From NCBI GenBank assembly GCA_940337035.1, contig OW679197.1:55263903-55327902 (forward strand): a stretch of 64,000 nt of DNA. Reading direction: 5' to 3'. The DNA comes from Agriotes lineatus. Lineage: Eukaryota; Arthropoda; Insecta; Coleoptera; Elateridae. The position numbers and the translations under genes are program-made. Below are positions 36,773 through 47,549 of this stretch, piece after piece. The number at the start of each line of letters is the position of its first letter. The stretch's first letter is position 1. Under the pieces are notes generated by a model, which ran no database searches, was not told where the DNA came from, and saw nothing but the letters and a program-made list of their open reading frames with translations.

Positions 36773-37197
36773 GCCCAGACATATTAGATTAAATTTTACC
36801 AAAACATAGAAATAAATAATGTAAATCTAAAAATCGGTAGGAATATTAAATTTGTTGTGCTGAACAACATACCAAAAGTCCTAAAGCGAAATATGCCGGC
36901 TTCACGTAATTTTTGACAAAAGAAATTAAAAAAAGTTTTTTCCTTAATAATAACGCATATAATTTGCCATTGACCTCTATGAATGTAATGGTAATTACCA
37001 ACTGAGTTCATATTTTTTTAATTGAAATATATTATGCTCTTTGACAAATTCTGCTTACCGCAGAAAGATCAAAGGGCGTAACAACGTGGCTAAACTATAA
37101 ATCAGTGCGTGTCTACAGCAGACTGCACTTGCATTACTGTGTAACTTATACGCGCGTAATTTTTTGTGATGTTATTGATATAAATTGGTGATAATAA

Positions 37198-37917
37198 TGG
37201 AAAACGTTTGTTTTTACTGTAATAAACTACTTAGTGAAGGAAAGTATGTGGTGGTAGGCAAATATTTATCTAAAAGATTATAAACAAAATCAGCTTTATG
37301 ATTCAGATGTGTCATTGTCTGCACCTAAACTTTCAACAGATATGGCGACCGAACAGTCTTTGATGCGCCTTTGAAAAGTTCAGGGAGGTCTCACTCATGG
37401 CCGTGGTATATCTGATAGTCAGCTAGCACATTTCGTGCTCTCTTTTTGTGGATGTCTTAAAGTTTGTAGTTCCGTTGAACTGACTGGTATTACTAGAACT
37501 TCAACAAAACAACACGTTGAACTTAGAGATTCAAGATCAGTGGATGCAAAATATTTGAACCTTTTTATAAATTGGCTGTCGACCCGCTCTCCTAGGCAGG
37601 AATGTAGTTCCTTACAGTCTTTATCATCTGGGTTTGTTGGAGATCAAACTATTAATTGTCATAATGCAATGGAATTAGGCAACCATGCGATGAAGGCAGT
37701 CCTCGGTTGCAGTTCTCCGACATGAAGCTATCAAGAAAAAAATGAACTGTTGCAGATGGTATCCTGTGGGTGTAAATCTGAATGCGGGGCTAGGTGTTCC
37801 TGTAGAACTGCAGGCCTTGCTTGCTCAATAATGTGCATAAATTGCAGGGGTCGAAGCTGCAGTTACGATACTCCAGTAAATGAAGTTGAAGTCGACGATG
37901 ATCAAGACGAAATATAA
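37198..37917 (+). pseudogene. Remnant of a transposon ORF with N- and C-terminal Cys motifs
   Basis: ATG 37198 opens a frame with C-F-Y-C-N-K near its start but stops after about 27 codons. Further plus-strand pieces follow (37435-37725). The last piece, ending at TAA 37915-37917, has a Cys-rich run C-G-C-x(4)-C-G-A-R-C-S-C-R-T-A-G-L-A-C, like CXC/tesmin-type modules seen at the C-end of some insect transposon proteins. The DNA-binding role is inference. It lies within the TA-flanked element and is non-functional. Confidence 0.55.
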
Positions 37918-38124
37918 GTAAGCAACCATATTATACTTAAAACGAAAGAAAGGAAAACAAGATTTAATTTGTTCTAGGTTCCGGTTCTACTCATTTTGTC
38001 GACACTGAGTTTTCGAGTTTTATTCTAAAATAAAAATATATTGTATGTAACATTTTTTTAAATTTTGCTTTTACCTTTTTTGACCTTTTTCCAAACACTA
38101 AATAAGCTTCTGGTGGAACAAAGA

Positions 38125-38547
38125 TCCATATATATAATAGGCTTGTCTGGGACGCTGTTTTGTGTGTCCGGGACGCTGTTTCAGCAGCCAAACCGTAAGA
38201 GATAGAGAAAAAAGTTATGAAAGTTATATGTTTGGAATGGTCATGTCAGGTCAGAAACCGAATTTCAGTCACGTGACACTTCCGGTTTTCGAGAAATCAC
38301 GTGATTTCCGTCCGTCCGGGACGCTGGTCCGTCCGGAACGCTGTTTCAGCAGCCAAACCGTAAGAGATAGAGAAAAAAGTTATTAAAGTTATTTGTTTGG
38401 AATGGTTATGTCAGGTCAGAAACCGAATTTCAATCACGTGACAATTCCGGTTTTCGAGAAATCACGTGATTTCTCGAAAACGCGTTCTATTTGAAAAACG
38501 GTCTTTTTTGTTTTATTAAATGAGACATTTGTCTCACTGGTTGCTAG
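38125..38547 (+). mobile_element. Non-autonomous Helitron-like element with tandem repeats
   Basis: Starts TCCATATATATAATAGG after an A. It ends with a hairpin (GAGACA-TT-TGTCTC) 8 nt before CTAG and then a T, which is the textbook Helitron 3' end. Two direct repeats of about 150 bp (starting near 38166 and 38332; GGACGCTGTTTCAGCAGCC / GGAACGCTGTTTCAGCAGCC) fill most of it. It is nested in the element at 36773-38818. Confidence 0.8.
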
Positions 38548-38820
38548 TTATTATTATTATTGTATACATGTATGATATAAAATACATGAATAGTGAGATA
38601 TATATACCTATTAAGTTATATATTGATGGCAAAACACGATATGTATAATAATATCCTGTATAAACCCGAAATACCCGCCTATGCCTTTTTTCATCATGAA
38701 GCCGACATAGGACCGCTTAGGACTTTTGGTATGTTGTTCAGTGCACTAAATAGAATATTTCTACCAATTTTCAGATTTACATTATTTTTTTCAAGGTCAA
38801 ACCCTAATATGTCTGGGCTA

Positions 38821-39354
38821 TGTGGGAAACACAAATGAGAAGTAAAAACTGTTTTCATTTTTTAACTTTAACCAGTCACGAAAACATTGAATACGGTCGC
38901 TATGCTGAAGAACTGAAACTACTGTCACAGCAATTCACTGATCGGTTTACCGATTTTAAGAATATGGATAGCACTTTCAATATTTTTGAAAATCCATGTA
39001 AGTGTTGTGGAAGATGCTCCGCTTCACCTACAAATGGAGTTGATCGAGCTTCAAGAAGACTCATATTTGAAGTCTAAATTTGATGATGTGAAACTAAGCG
39101 AACTTTACAGAACATACCTTTCCGATGAAAAGTATCTATCCACAGCTGAGAGTTTTTGCACGAAAAATAATTTGCACATTCGGAAGCACGTATAAATGTG
39201 AGCAGCTTTTTTCAATCATGAACATTAATAAAAATAAGCATCGTACTCGGCTTACAGATGTTAATTTAGAAAACACTTCGCGCCTGTGTACTAGTGATAT
39301 TGACCCCAATATTGATCATCTTGTTTCTCAGCTTCAAATTCAAGTTTCTCATTA
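38821..39354 (+). pseudogene. hAT transposase, C-terminal part
   Basis: Continuation of the hAT gene beyond the insertion. Frames give W-E-T-Q-M, L-Q-M-E-L-I-E-L-Q, then F-G-S-T-Y-K-C-E-Q-L-F-S-I-M-N and R-T-R-L-T-D, the hATC dimerisation motif. The pieces lie in at least three frames, so the gene is dead. TAA at 39352-39354 is the natural stop position. Confidence 0.85.
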
Positions 39355-39359
39355 ATTTT

Positions 39360-40530
39360 CATTTGATTTTTCTATCTTTTTTTGTTAATTTGCTTTTTAT
39401 ATGTTTGATTATGCTATTATAATTAATAAAATAAATGTGTGAACTTTTATCGCTTTTCTATTCACTACTACCTACTTATTTCTTACCTACGGCCCGTGAT
39501 CTGATTAAGTCCCGAAATTATGCCTTCAACTAAGCAAACGTTGGCCATACCTGGTCTATACCATTTGTCGTACAAATCTACGATGGCTAAACATCTTCAG
39601 TACAACAAAAAATTAATAACGTTGATCTTCCTCAGACAGGTTTTCGACTACAAACTACATCTTGATTTCAGAAATTTTAAACACCAAGTGCCATCTAAGC
39701 GTCTACAACTTATCGGTTTGTTAAGAATAATTTTTGCAGTTGTTTCCAACGTTAATTTGATCAAGGATGGATTTTTGTTAAACAGGCCTCGCATGAAATT
39801 CACGTCAAAAATGCTATTAGATGATCTTAAAGTTTTTAATTATTAACACTGACATCAAATATAAAAGAATTAAGACAATTAAGATGATGGAAGTGGAATG
39901 AGTGAAAACGGAAAGCAGCAACGGGAAAGATTAAATATATATTGCTCAAGACTGCAACACGTCAAGCTGCCAACATCAACGCGCATAAGTAGTCAATCAT
40001 CCTAAATATTTTCTTAAAAGTTTTTATTTTCTTCATCCCATTGACAATAATATCCAAGATGTATTAGATTGTATAGCCAAAATCCAAAAATAACACATAC
40101 TATAGCAAATTCATAAGAGTGAACAAAATGCCTTCTGGGCGAAGATACAACGGGTAAATAAATACAAAGAAAAATAATGGCAACGAGGTCAATAAGAAAA
40201 AGCAATAAGGACGTTTTAATTTATGTCTAAACTAAATATCATAATGAAGTATGTCAATAGACAAAGCAACCTGGGTATAGAAATAAAAAGGAAGATGTGT
40301 TTCAAAACAATCCACAGATAGTTTCATCTCTAACCATAGCACCATTAAAACAGAAGGTGGAGTAGTGGTAATACATGCTGGAGGAATAGGACAAGTATTG
40401 TAAAAACTTTTTATGGGGAAGCAGCGGAAGGTTCTGCCGCTTCATCATTTCGAAGGACAACTTCGCTGTTGAAATATGCTTCAAGAGTAATTGTGCGGGT
40501 AAGTGTAAAGTAAACCCTTAATTTTATAAC
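39360..40530. other. No gene seen
   Basis: AT-rich DNA. The hAT right end should lie near the CTACGGCCCGTG at about 39487, but the terminal repeat is not clear. Frames at 39520-39846 and on the minus strand have no family signature. Confidence 0.4.
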
Positions 40531-40534
40531 ATAC

Positions 40535-41069
40535 TGTAACGAGCCACAGCCGGGCCGTTGCCCCGGACATATGACTCGGCCCAATTGTTCGAGAAACGCC
40601 GCTTCCCAATACTCGAGAAGCAACCTTGGACCCCAGGTGGACGCGTGACGTCAGCGCCCTTGGAGCCAGCTGCGATGGATGCATCATGCGGTTCCCAGAA
40701 AGGTCGAGCGAAGTCTAGATTGATCTCGAAGGAAATTACTCGATATATAAATACGCGCGGCGAAAATAAGAAATCAGTTCTCATTCAGCTCGAAAGGCGC
40801 AAGCTGCTACATAAATAGACGCGTATAAATTAGCCACATAAATAATTGATGTTTAATCCAGTGTAAATAAGAGTGTATAAGCATATAAACAATTACTGTT
40901 AAGCCGTATATAAATAATTATTAATTAGTGTATCGTTGTTAGAAATAGTGCCTGTAGTTTATAAGTAATTCGTGTGTTTGTAAATAATAATAATTACTCG
41001 TTGTAAATAAATGTTTAATACAAGAAGCGTCGTATAATTTTTAAATAGCCCGAACTCTAAAACGTAACA
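40535..41069 (+). mobile_element. Solo LTR (535 bp) with 4-bp target duplication
   Basis: Begins TGTAACGAGCC and ends AAAACGTAACA (TG...CA), flanked by ATAC on both sides (40531-40534, 41070-41073). It contains a TATA box (TATATAAATA, 40744-40753), an initiator-like TCAGTTCTCATTCAG about 30 nt later and AATAAA near its 3' end. The orientation is therefore plus. Composition and the 4-bp duplication fit a Gypsy-type LTR; no internal region remains, so it arose by LTR recombination. Confidence 0.85.
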
Positions 41070-41399
41070 ATACGTTAAGTACGGAAAACGTGCGCTTGGG
41101 CAGAAGGAAAACTGAGTGGGAAGGTCGCCTTACGATTCTTTCTCTTCTTGAGAGCGCGATAACTTTGTTCTTTTGAAATGTCTGGAATATTCTCTTATCC
41201 TATATTTTGCACCTTCTATAGCAATTTAGTTTTTGTATATGGTGCCATAAAACTCTTCTTTAATGCGTATTAACTAGTACATCAACTTGCAGCTTTTCGC
41301 ACTTTACCATCTTTTGAATTTTTGAATATCTATAAATTTTAATTTAAAGATTCGACTAAAAGGCGATTTATCAGAAATAGCACTTGAATACAATGGTAG

Positions 41400-42985
41400 C
41401 CCATGCAAAAACGAGAAAAGAAACACGCTGTCAGCTTTCCTTCTATAAAATTACCTACACCAAATCCATATAAACCATATCTTAATAAAAAAAACTGTGC
41501 TCATAAACTACCCAGACTGCGAACTGGCGAATTACCCGAGGACTGGAAGACAGCAACTGTAATACCAATCTACAAAAAGGATAGTAAACTCGATACCAGG
41601 AACTACAGACCAATCAGCTTAACTTCAATCCTATGCAAAAGCATGGAAAAGGTCGTAGCCAATAAATTAACCAAATTCTTTCTTCTTAGAAACATAATAC
41701 TAAATCACAATATGGCTTTTTATCAAACAGATCTACGAGAAGAAATCTTCTTATTAATCTCGATCAGTGGACTACAGCAATGGACAATTGACAACCGACC
41801 GACGTAATATACCTAGATTTTGAAAAAGCCTTCGATCGAGTCCCGATAAATAGACTGCTGTACAAACTCAAACATATAGGTGTCAGAGAAAATCTACTTA
41901 CATGGATAGAAAACTTCCTAAAAAATAGATCTTTCAGAGTTAGAATTGACGGAAACCTTTCTGATGTATTTCCTGTTCATAGCGGTGTTCCCCAAGGCTC
42001 AATACTCGGCCCTGTACTGTTTGTTGCTTACATATCTGACTTACCTCATGGAATCTTATCGAGTATCTCGTCTTTTGCTGATGACACAAAAATATTCAAC
42101 AATCTTATAACTCACTACGAAACGCTGCAACAAGATCTCGAAAAAATTCAGAATTGGTGTAACACTTGGCTGCTTACTCTCAACGCTTCCAAATGTAAAG
42201 TTCTCCATATAGGCCATAACAATCCCCGTAAACAATACCCCTTAAACAATGTATTGCTGGAAACAGTGAGCTTCCAGGAGGACCTTGTAATTAGATCATA
42301 TCTAAATTGGGAACACCATATAGGTAAGCAAAGTAGCGAAGAAAGCTAACTCCATTATATACTTAATAAAATGCGTTTTTAAGAACCCCAGCCCCAAGCT
42401 TCGTTTGACCGTTTACAAATCTTACGTAAGACCTATATTGGAGTATGCAGCGCCAGTCTGGTCGCCATATTTTGTTAAGAACATTGATCTCCTGGAGAAA
42501 ATTCAAAGGAAATTCACTAACCTATCACCTACCCTACGCCATCTTAGTTATCCCAATCGATTACGAAGACTTTACCTACCAACACTGAAGGAAAGAAGAA
42601 CACGTGGAGACCTCATAGAAACATTTAAAATTTTAAAAAAGTGCTATACAGTGCAAGCGTTAAATTTTTCCATGAGTCCAAACCTAGATCTGAGGGCTCA
42701 CCACTTGAAACTTACTTCCCAGAGGTTCCACAAACACCGTCGAAAATTCTTTCTTGCAAACCGAGTTGTGAGCGACTGGAACATTTTACCTAGTGATGTT
42801 GTGAGTGCTACATCATTAAATAATTTTAAAAATAGACTTGACAGACATTTATATCTATCATGAATTATGTATACTTCTATATATTAATTCTCTGTACTAT
42901 GCATATTATACTGATTGTATTTTTAGAAAGATCCAATCGTCGTTATGCCGTCTTCCTTTTTATAAATAATAATAATAATAAAAAA
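41400..42985 (+). pseudogene. CR1-like non-LTR retrotransposon, 5' truncated
   Basis: RT blocks appear in order across frames: L-P-E-D-W-K and N-Y-R-P-I-S-L-T (41530-41625), Y-L-D-F-E-K-A-F-D-R-V-P (41810), S-G-V-P-Q-G-S-I-L-G-P (41980), F-A-D-D-T-K (42073; catalytic A-D-D), then a 152-codon C-terminal frame from 42405 starting Y-K-S-Y-V-R-P-I-L-E-Y-A. It ends in a (TAA)n-like tail near 42965-42980. The endonuclease part is missing, as expected for 5' truncation. Frameshifts near 41805 and 42290-42400 inactivate it. Confidence 0.9.
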
Positions 42986-44140
42986 ATCAGCAGCTTCTTT
43001 TACAAGAAAGCCCACAGAAGATTGACGTGAAAAAGTCCAGATGGCAAATATCAAATAAACTAAACTATTTTATAATAGATAAAACATATTCCTCAAGTAG
43101 GTTACAGTACTAGTAAATAGACTCTCAAAAGCAAGTCATCGCCGGATGGTTAGAGCTACTAGATCATTTGAAAACGCAAAGTGACAACGCCCAAGACATG
43201 AGACCAAATTCGAGAAATATATTACACGTACTTACTCTAAGAAGCAAACCAGCAACATGTTAGTCCAGAAATTAAATAAAAACGCAAGAAAGAAGGCTAC
43301 TTAAGAGTGATAAAATACAGCCCTACGACTGGTTCAAACCCTGGACAGAGGGACAGAGTCAAGCTGATAATTAAAAAGCGAGGCTGTAGGACACAATATT
43401 ATTAAACTCTTACTGCAAACACTTACCATGGGAAGTATGGAGGTTTAAGAAACCAAGGAAAACGATCTAATTTAAAGCACAGACAATATGTTAAAGATAT
43501 TAAGAGAAACTGTAGAACAATGCTGAAAGAATAAAGGAGGCAACATTTAAATGGTGGATTAAAATGACAGTGCCCGAACCCAGGAACCGATTAATAAAAA
43601 AGTATAAGTAACAAAAGTAATTGAAAATGTTTAAAAATGTGACTTTCCGACCACCTTAACAATCTCTAACCACTTGTTGGAAAAACACAGTATCTTCTTC
43701 TTCTTCTCTATATTATTTTGCCTTTCGGCGTAGGATTTAGGATTATATGTCTTCTTCAACCCATTTTTTATTTCTTTTCTATTTCCGGCTAATATTTTCA
43801 TCTTATTAGATGTATTTCCCTTGAATAAAAACGAAAACCATTTCTAAGATTTAGAAAAAGGAATTAAGCTGGTAATTTTTGAAAATAATCTGGGAGATAG
43901 GGCTAAATTAATTCTTCTACGTTTCGTACTAATGTTATGAACAAAGACCATTACTTTGCAAAGCAACCCGAGGTAAGGAAAAATATCAGTCGTCATAAAT
44001 TACTCCTGTGAAAACACAGATTTCTTAAGAGCATGCGACATGGTAGATCACAAAAGTAGATTGCATAAATTATAATGCGATAAATTGTTGTTGAAAAGGT
44101 TACTTAGCTTTTATATGGGTTAACGCAATTAGTATACACA
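42986..44140. other. No gene seen
   Basis: AT-rich DNA with weak LINE-like stretches. Nothing can be supported beyond that. Confidence 0.35.
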
Positions 44141-44149
44141 CAATATAGA

Positions 44150-44374
44150 GTAAATGTTGCCAGCAGTAAAAGTAATAACTGAAGTACTGGTAATCAGCAC
44201 CAAGTCGATGCTATTTACACTAATCACAGTAAGGCTCTTGATAAGGTCGACCATATCGTCCTTTTAGAGAGACTTTCTGAGATTGCAGTGGAAAATTTAC
44301 TTCTAAAATGCATTTGGTCTTACTTAACTAAAAGGGAGATGTTTGTCAAAATAAATGGATTTAAATCAGCTATA
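44150..44374 (+). pseudogene. LINE reverse transcriptase, left part (split by mariner)
   Basis: One frame reads H-Q-V-D-A-I-Y-T-N-H-S-K-A-L-D-K-V-D-H, then L-L-E-R-L and K-I-N-G-F-K-S. These are the RT palm motif A region and following block of a jockey-like LINE. The F-S-K-A-F-D motif is degraded. The frame stops at the mariner insertion, and the element resumes near 45350. Confidence 0.75.
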
Positions 44375-45350
44375 CGCGGGCGGGCGGTTCATTGTCCCTA
44401 ACATACAAGCAAATACCTAAGAAGAATGAAATAATTTTATTTTTCAACATAGTCGCCTGTATAACGGTGTTGGAGTGCATGAATCCCTTTGGAAAAAATC
44501 CTGTGTTTTGTTCCGCCAATCACTCATTTACCGCTGTAATTACTTCTTCGTCATCTGAAAAATGGGTTCCCCGAAGATATATTTTGGGAATAGGTGTAGG
44601 CACTGGAGGCCAGATCTGGAGAATAAGGGGGTTGTTCAAACATTTTAAAGCCGGCATTGTCAATGACAGCCATTGAGACATAGTTTTTGTGGGCTTTGTC
44701 TTGATGAAAGAGCACACCTCGTCTCAATTTTCCTCTTCTCTTTTCCTTAATTGCCTCACAAACTTTTGGCATTAAATTTGCGGAATTATCACCTGTTATT
44801 GTGTGCCCACGTGTTAAATAATCTACGAAAATAACTCCTTCAAAATCCCAAATATGGCTGTCATGATTTTGCATGCTGACGAAATGGAACCCTTATGCCG
44901 CTACTCCACTGTAATGAATTTTTCTAAAAAGCGGATGCACTTTTGATCTGCCGTTAACATCTTTGGTACCCAACGGGCTGAGACTTTTTTGAGACCCAAT
45001 TCAACGTGCAAAATTTTCTCAACGCTCCCAACGGAAATGCCACATGTCTCCTCTATAAATTTGACTGTAACGTTTCTGTCATTCAGTACCATATCATGGA
45101 CCAAATTAATATTTTCTTTTGTAATTGCAGTTTTTGGCGGTCCTGCACGTGGTGCATGTTTACAGGACTCCCTCCCGAGTTTAAAATCTCGTGACCAATT
45201 TTTAATCACCTGATATGAAGGCGCAGAATCACCCAATACTTCTGCTATATCTGTATAAATTGATTGCGGTGATAATCCTTTTTTACAGAGGTATTTTATC
45301 ACAGCTCTTTTTTCAGTTGTATTCATTTTGACAAAATTACAAACACCTTA
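44375..45350 (-). pseudogene. Mariner transposase with internal deletion
   Basis: The N-terminal frame (45326-44901) holds the paired helix-turn-helix region and ends in W-V-P-K-M-L-T, the usual W-V-P-x-x-L-T linker. The C-terminal frame (44874-44551) has V-I-F-V-D-Y-L-T-R-G-H-T-I-T-G, L-F-H-Q-D-K-A (second catalytic Asp) and P-P-Y-S-P-D-L-A-S (third Asp). The segment that should carry the first Asp (D-E-T-W-x-H-H) is missing between them. It is therefore inactive and sits inside a LINE. Terminal repeats could not be placed exactly. Confidence 0.9.
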
Positions 45351-45949
45351 AGAGTCTTAATTCTAAATTCTATTCTTAATCGTAAAAGGTATGTTAACTT
45401 TATAACATCTCGTGTCAAACATTCTCAAATATTACTTTATGCTGACTATTTTTTTCGTAACATTGAGGACCCAGTTGATTACATAAAACTACAAGGTAAC
45501 TTAAACAGATTAGTTTTAAATTCGTCTGTCAGTTTATAACTTTTACAAAAACAGAAATATTTTTCATAAATGTTACATGATAAATAACTCCGTTTTAGCT
45601 GACGTTAGAGATTTAAGGGCAACTCTACATTCAAAATGGACTTTCTCGACCCATATTGAAAAATTAATAAATGATTCTAACAGAATGGGCGGCTTTATAA
45701 AAAGAAACTCTAAATACTGTCAAACTCCTAAAACTCTAATTAGCTTTTGTTAAGAGTAAATTTTATTTTGCTTCTTGTGTATGAATTCCCCAACATGCTG
45801 AATTTGTTCAAAATAATAAGTTTCTGGCATTTAAAGATAATATTATAATTACAATTTGCAATTATCACCCATAAGAAGACAATTTAAAATTCAAAGTAGA
45901 ATAATTTTATCAATACTAAATAGCTTTAATATAAAATACTCCCATTAGA
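45351..45949 (+). pseudogene. LINE reverse transcriptase, right part
   Basis: Resumes after the mariner with L-L-Y-A-D-Y (degraded Y-A-D-D), then V-R-D-L-R-A-T-L-H-S-K, I-E-K-L-I-N-D-S-N-R-M and F-I-K-R-N-S-K, all plus-strand jockey-like blocks. The relic ends where the Polinton begins, so the Polinton probably inserted into it. Confidence 0.75.
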
Positions 45950-46758
45950 GTTAGTAGTTAAGGTGTGCGGGTTCTAATACACTTTGCATAATAGGCCCCG
46001 CCCCCTGCCTTAAAAATTGTGGGCGTGTCCTGTGGTGAGCTGTGATTGGTTGTGGTGGGTGTGATTAGCATAAATAAAGATGGCGTGTTGTGTGTATCTG
46101 TGCTGTGATTGGTTGTGTATAATGTGAATGGCGTCGATGGGCGTGTCTGTGTAGTGATGTTCATCCAATAAGCGTCGTGTATTAGGTAATGTGTTGTGTC
46201 GGCCATTTTGTAGGTGTCGCGCCTTGGGCGGTCGTATTATCCGGTCTGCAAAGAGCGTAAAAAAAATCCTGTCTCGACATGTAGCTGTGAGTGTGTTGAC
46301 CTTTGTCGGGCGCGCGTGTTAGCTGGAATGTGGGTCATTGTGCGGAGAATGATTAGTCGAAACTGGTATGTTTAGTGGGGCCCCAGTTCGGGTGTAAGAT
46401 TAGTCGGGTTCATTGGAGTTCGTTGTCCTTGCGCTGGCGAGGTAGATGTAATGTGGGCCATTGTGCGAATAATGATTAGTCGAAACTGGTTGGGGCCCCA
46501 GTTCGGGTGTAAGATTAGTCGGGTTCATTGGAGTTTGTTGTCCTTGCCCTGCCCTGGGGGCAATTATATTTTTGCTCGGCGCTTGTAAGATGTTATTTTG
46601 CTTGCTAAATATTTATTGGACCTGTTTAGATGGTGGGTTGTAAAAGTTGCCCGGCCCTTCTTAATTGATTATTCTAAGCGCTTAAATGGGGGGTCTTTAA
46701 TTGAATTGTTTTACTAAGAAATTGGTTGTACGTGTTGTGGTAATAGAAGGTTCGAGTA
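45950..46758. repeat. Left terminal region of the Polinton
   Basis: Strongly G/T-biased plus strand with no gene. Two direct repeats (46327-46436 and 46450-46550) share GGGGCCCCAGTTCGGGTGTA and TTAGTCGGGTTCATTGGAGTT. Two further copies of GTGATTGGTTGTG lie near 46045 and 46105 (inverted CCAAT boxes). Polinton terminal inverted repeats are commonly 0.1-1 kb, so most of this is probably the repeat; the other copy is beyond the window. Confidence 0.7.
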
Positions 46759-47049
46759 ATGGAAGAGTTAATATATATTGATAGAAATGTGATGGCCGAC
46801 ATGTGCATCTTTATCGATACGCTAACCGACGGCATATTTGAGATGGGAGTTCACTCCACGCATACTATCATGTATGTTAAATTGTTGATTGAGCGAGCCG
46901 CAGGTATTCCTGTACGTGATCAGAATTTGTTATTTCGACTAGAGGAGTTGGATAATTGCATGATGCTGCGCGACCTTGGCATTATTAATGGTTCTTCGCT
47001 CACACTAGTGTTGTCTATGCGGACGGGTAGGACAAGACCTCAAAGATGA
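46759..47049 (+). CDS. Ubiquitin-like protein (ZFAND4-type beta-grasp domain)
   Basis: A 96-residue protein, almost all a ubiquitin fold. Residues 16-90 align without gaps to ubiquitin: C-I-F-I-D-T-L-T-D-G at 16-25 (M-Q-I-F-V-K-T-L-T-G), V-K-L-L-I-E-R-A-A-G-I-P at 40-51 and L-T-L-V-L-S-M-R at 81-88. F-I-D-T-L-T and L-V-L-S-M-R-T-G match the ubiquitin domain of ZFAND4 better than ubiquitin itself (inference from memory of the family). The C-terminal Gly-Gly is replaced by Thr-Gly and followed by R-T-R-P-Q-R, so conjugation is unlikely without processing. It is the first gene inside the left end, on its own strand block with the polymerase. It could mimic ubiquitin to bind host factors. Not a known Polinton core gene. 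Confidence 0.85.
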   Translation: MEELIYIDRNVMADMCIFIDTLTDGIFEMGVHSTHTIMYVKLLIERAAGIPVRDQNLLFRLEELDNCMMLRDLGIINGSSLTLVLSMRTGRTRPQR

Positions 47050-47059
47050 ATGTATTTTT

Positions 47060-47345
47060 AGCGATGTGTTTTACATATATTCAAATATTTCCCAGTCGAC
47101 GCAAACAAAGTGAAAGATAGAGATTCAGGGATTTTACTTTCTGCCGATCTAATAGTGGAATTTTTAAGTAGTTAAATCGTACCTGAATAGCTTCAAATAT
47201 TTCCCGGCCGACGCTCAGGAATTTTACTATAAAAAACTGTTTTGCGCGATGTGCGTAAAATTAACATAATTATATGCAAATGGGATTCTGTCGTTCGAAT
47301 AGTGGAATTTTAAGTAGTTAATTATAAAAATGTTTTACATAACAG
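47060..47345. repeat. Imperfect duplicated promoter-region blocks
   Basis: Two blocks are repeated about 115-140 bp apart: TTCAAATATTTCCC(A/G)G(T/C)CGACGC (near 47087 and 47191) and AATAGTGGAATTTTTAAGTAG (near 47152 and 47298). They lie between two genes, upstream of a TATA box, and could be regulatory. Confidence 0.7.
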
Positions 47346-47440
47346 CTTTCAGCTGTCGTTAAACTTTAGCAAAACCGGTAGAAATGAGCTGGATATTTCC
47401 ACTAGATACTGGTGATGGAAGCGGGGAGTGTTTCTATTAG

Positions 47441-47450
47441 TATATAAATA
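47441..47450 (+). promoter_or_regulatory. TATA box of the small gene at 47550
   Basis: TATATAAATA lies 100 nt upstream of the ATG. An initiator-like ATTCAGAT follows about 20-25 nt later. The spacing fits an insect pol II promoter. Confidence 0.6.
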
Positions 47451-47549
47451 GGTATAGAAATTCAGATAAATTTAAAGTGATCGTGCTGAGAATCCCACAA
47501 TTTTAAACGCATTACGACAAGTTGGCGCAGTTATTTTTGAGTGAGTAAA

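Larger units (their letters stand above)
36773..38818. mobile_element. TA-flanked inverted-repeat transposon inserted in the hAT element
   Basis: The left end GCCCAGACATATTAG and the right end CTAATATGTCTGGGC belong to inverted repeats of about 140 bp. TA lies on both sides (36771-36772, 38819-38820). Inside are remnants of a Cys-rich protein and a nested Helitron-like element. Superfamily not recognised; the TA duplication would fit several groups. Confidence 0.85.
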
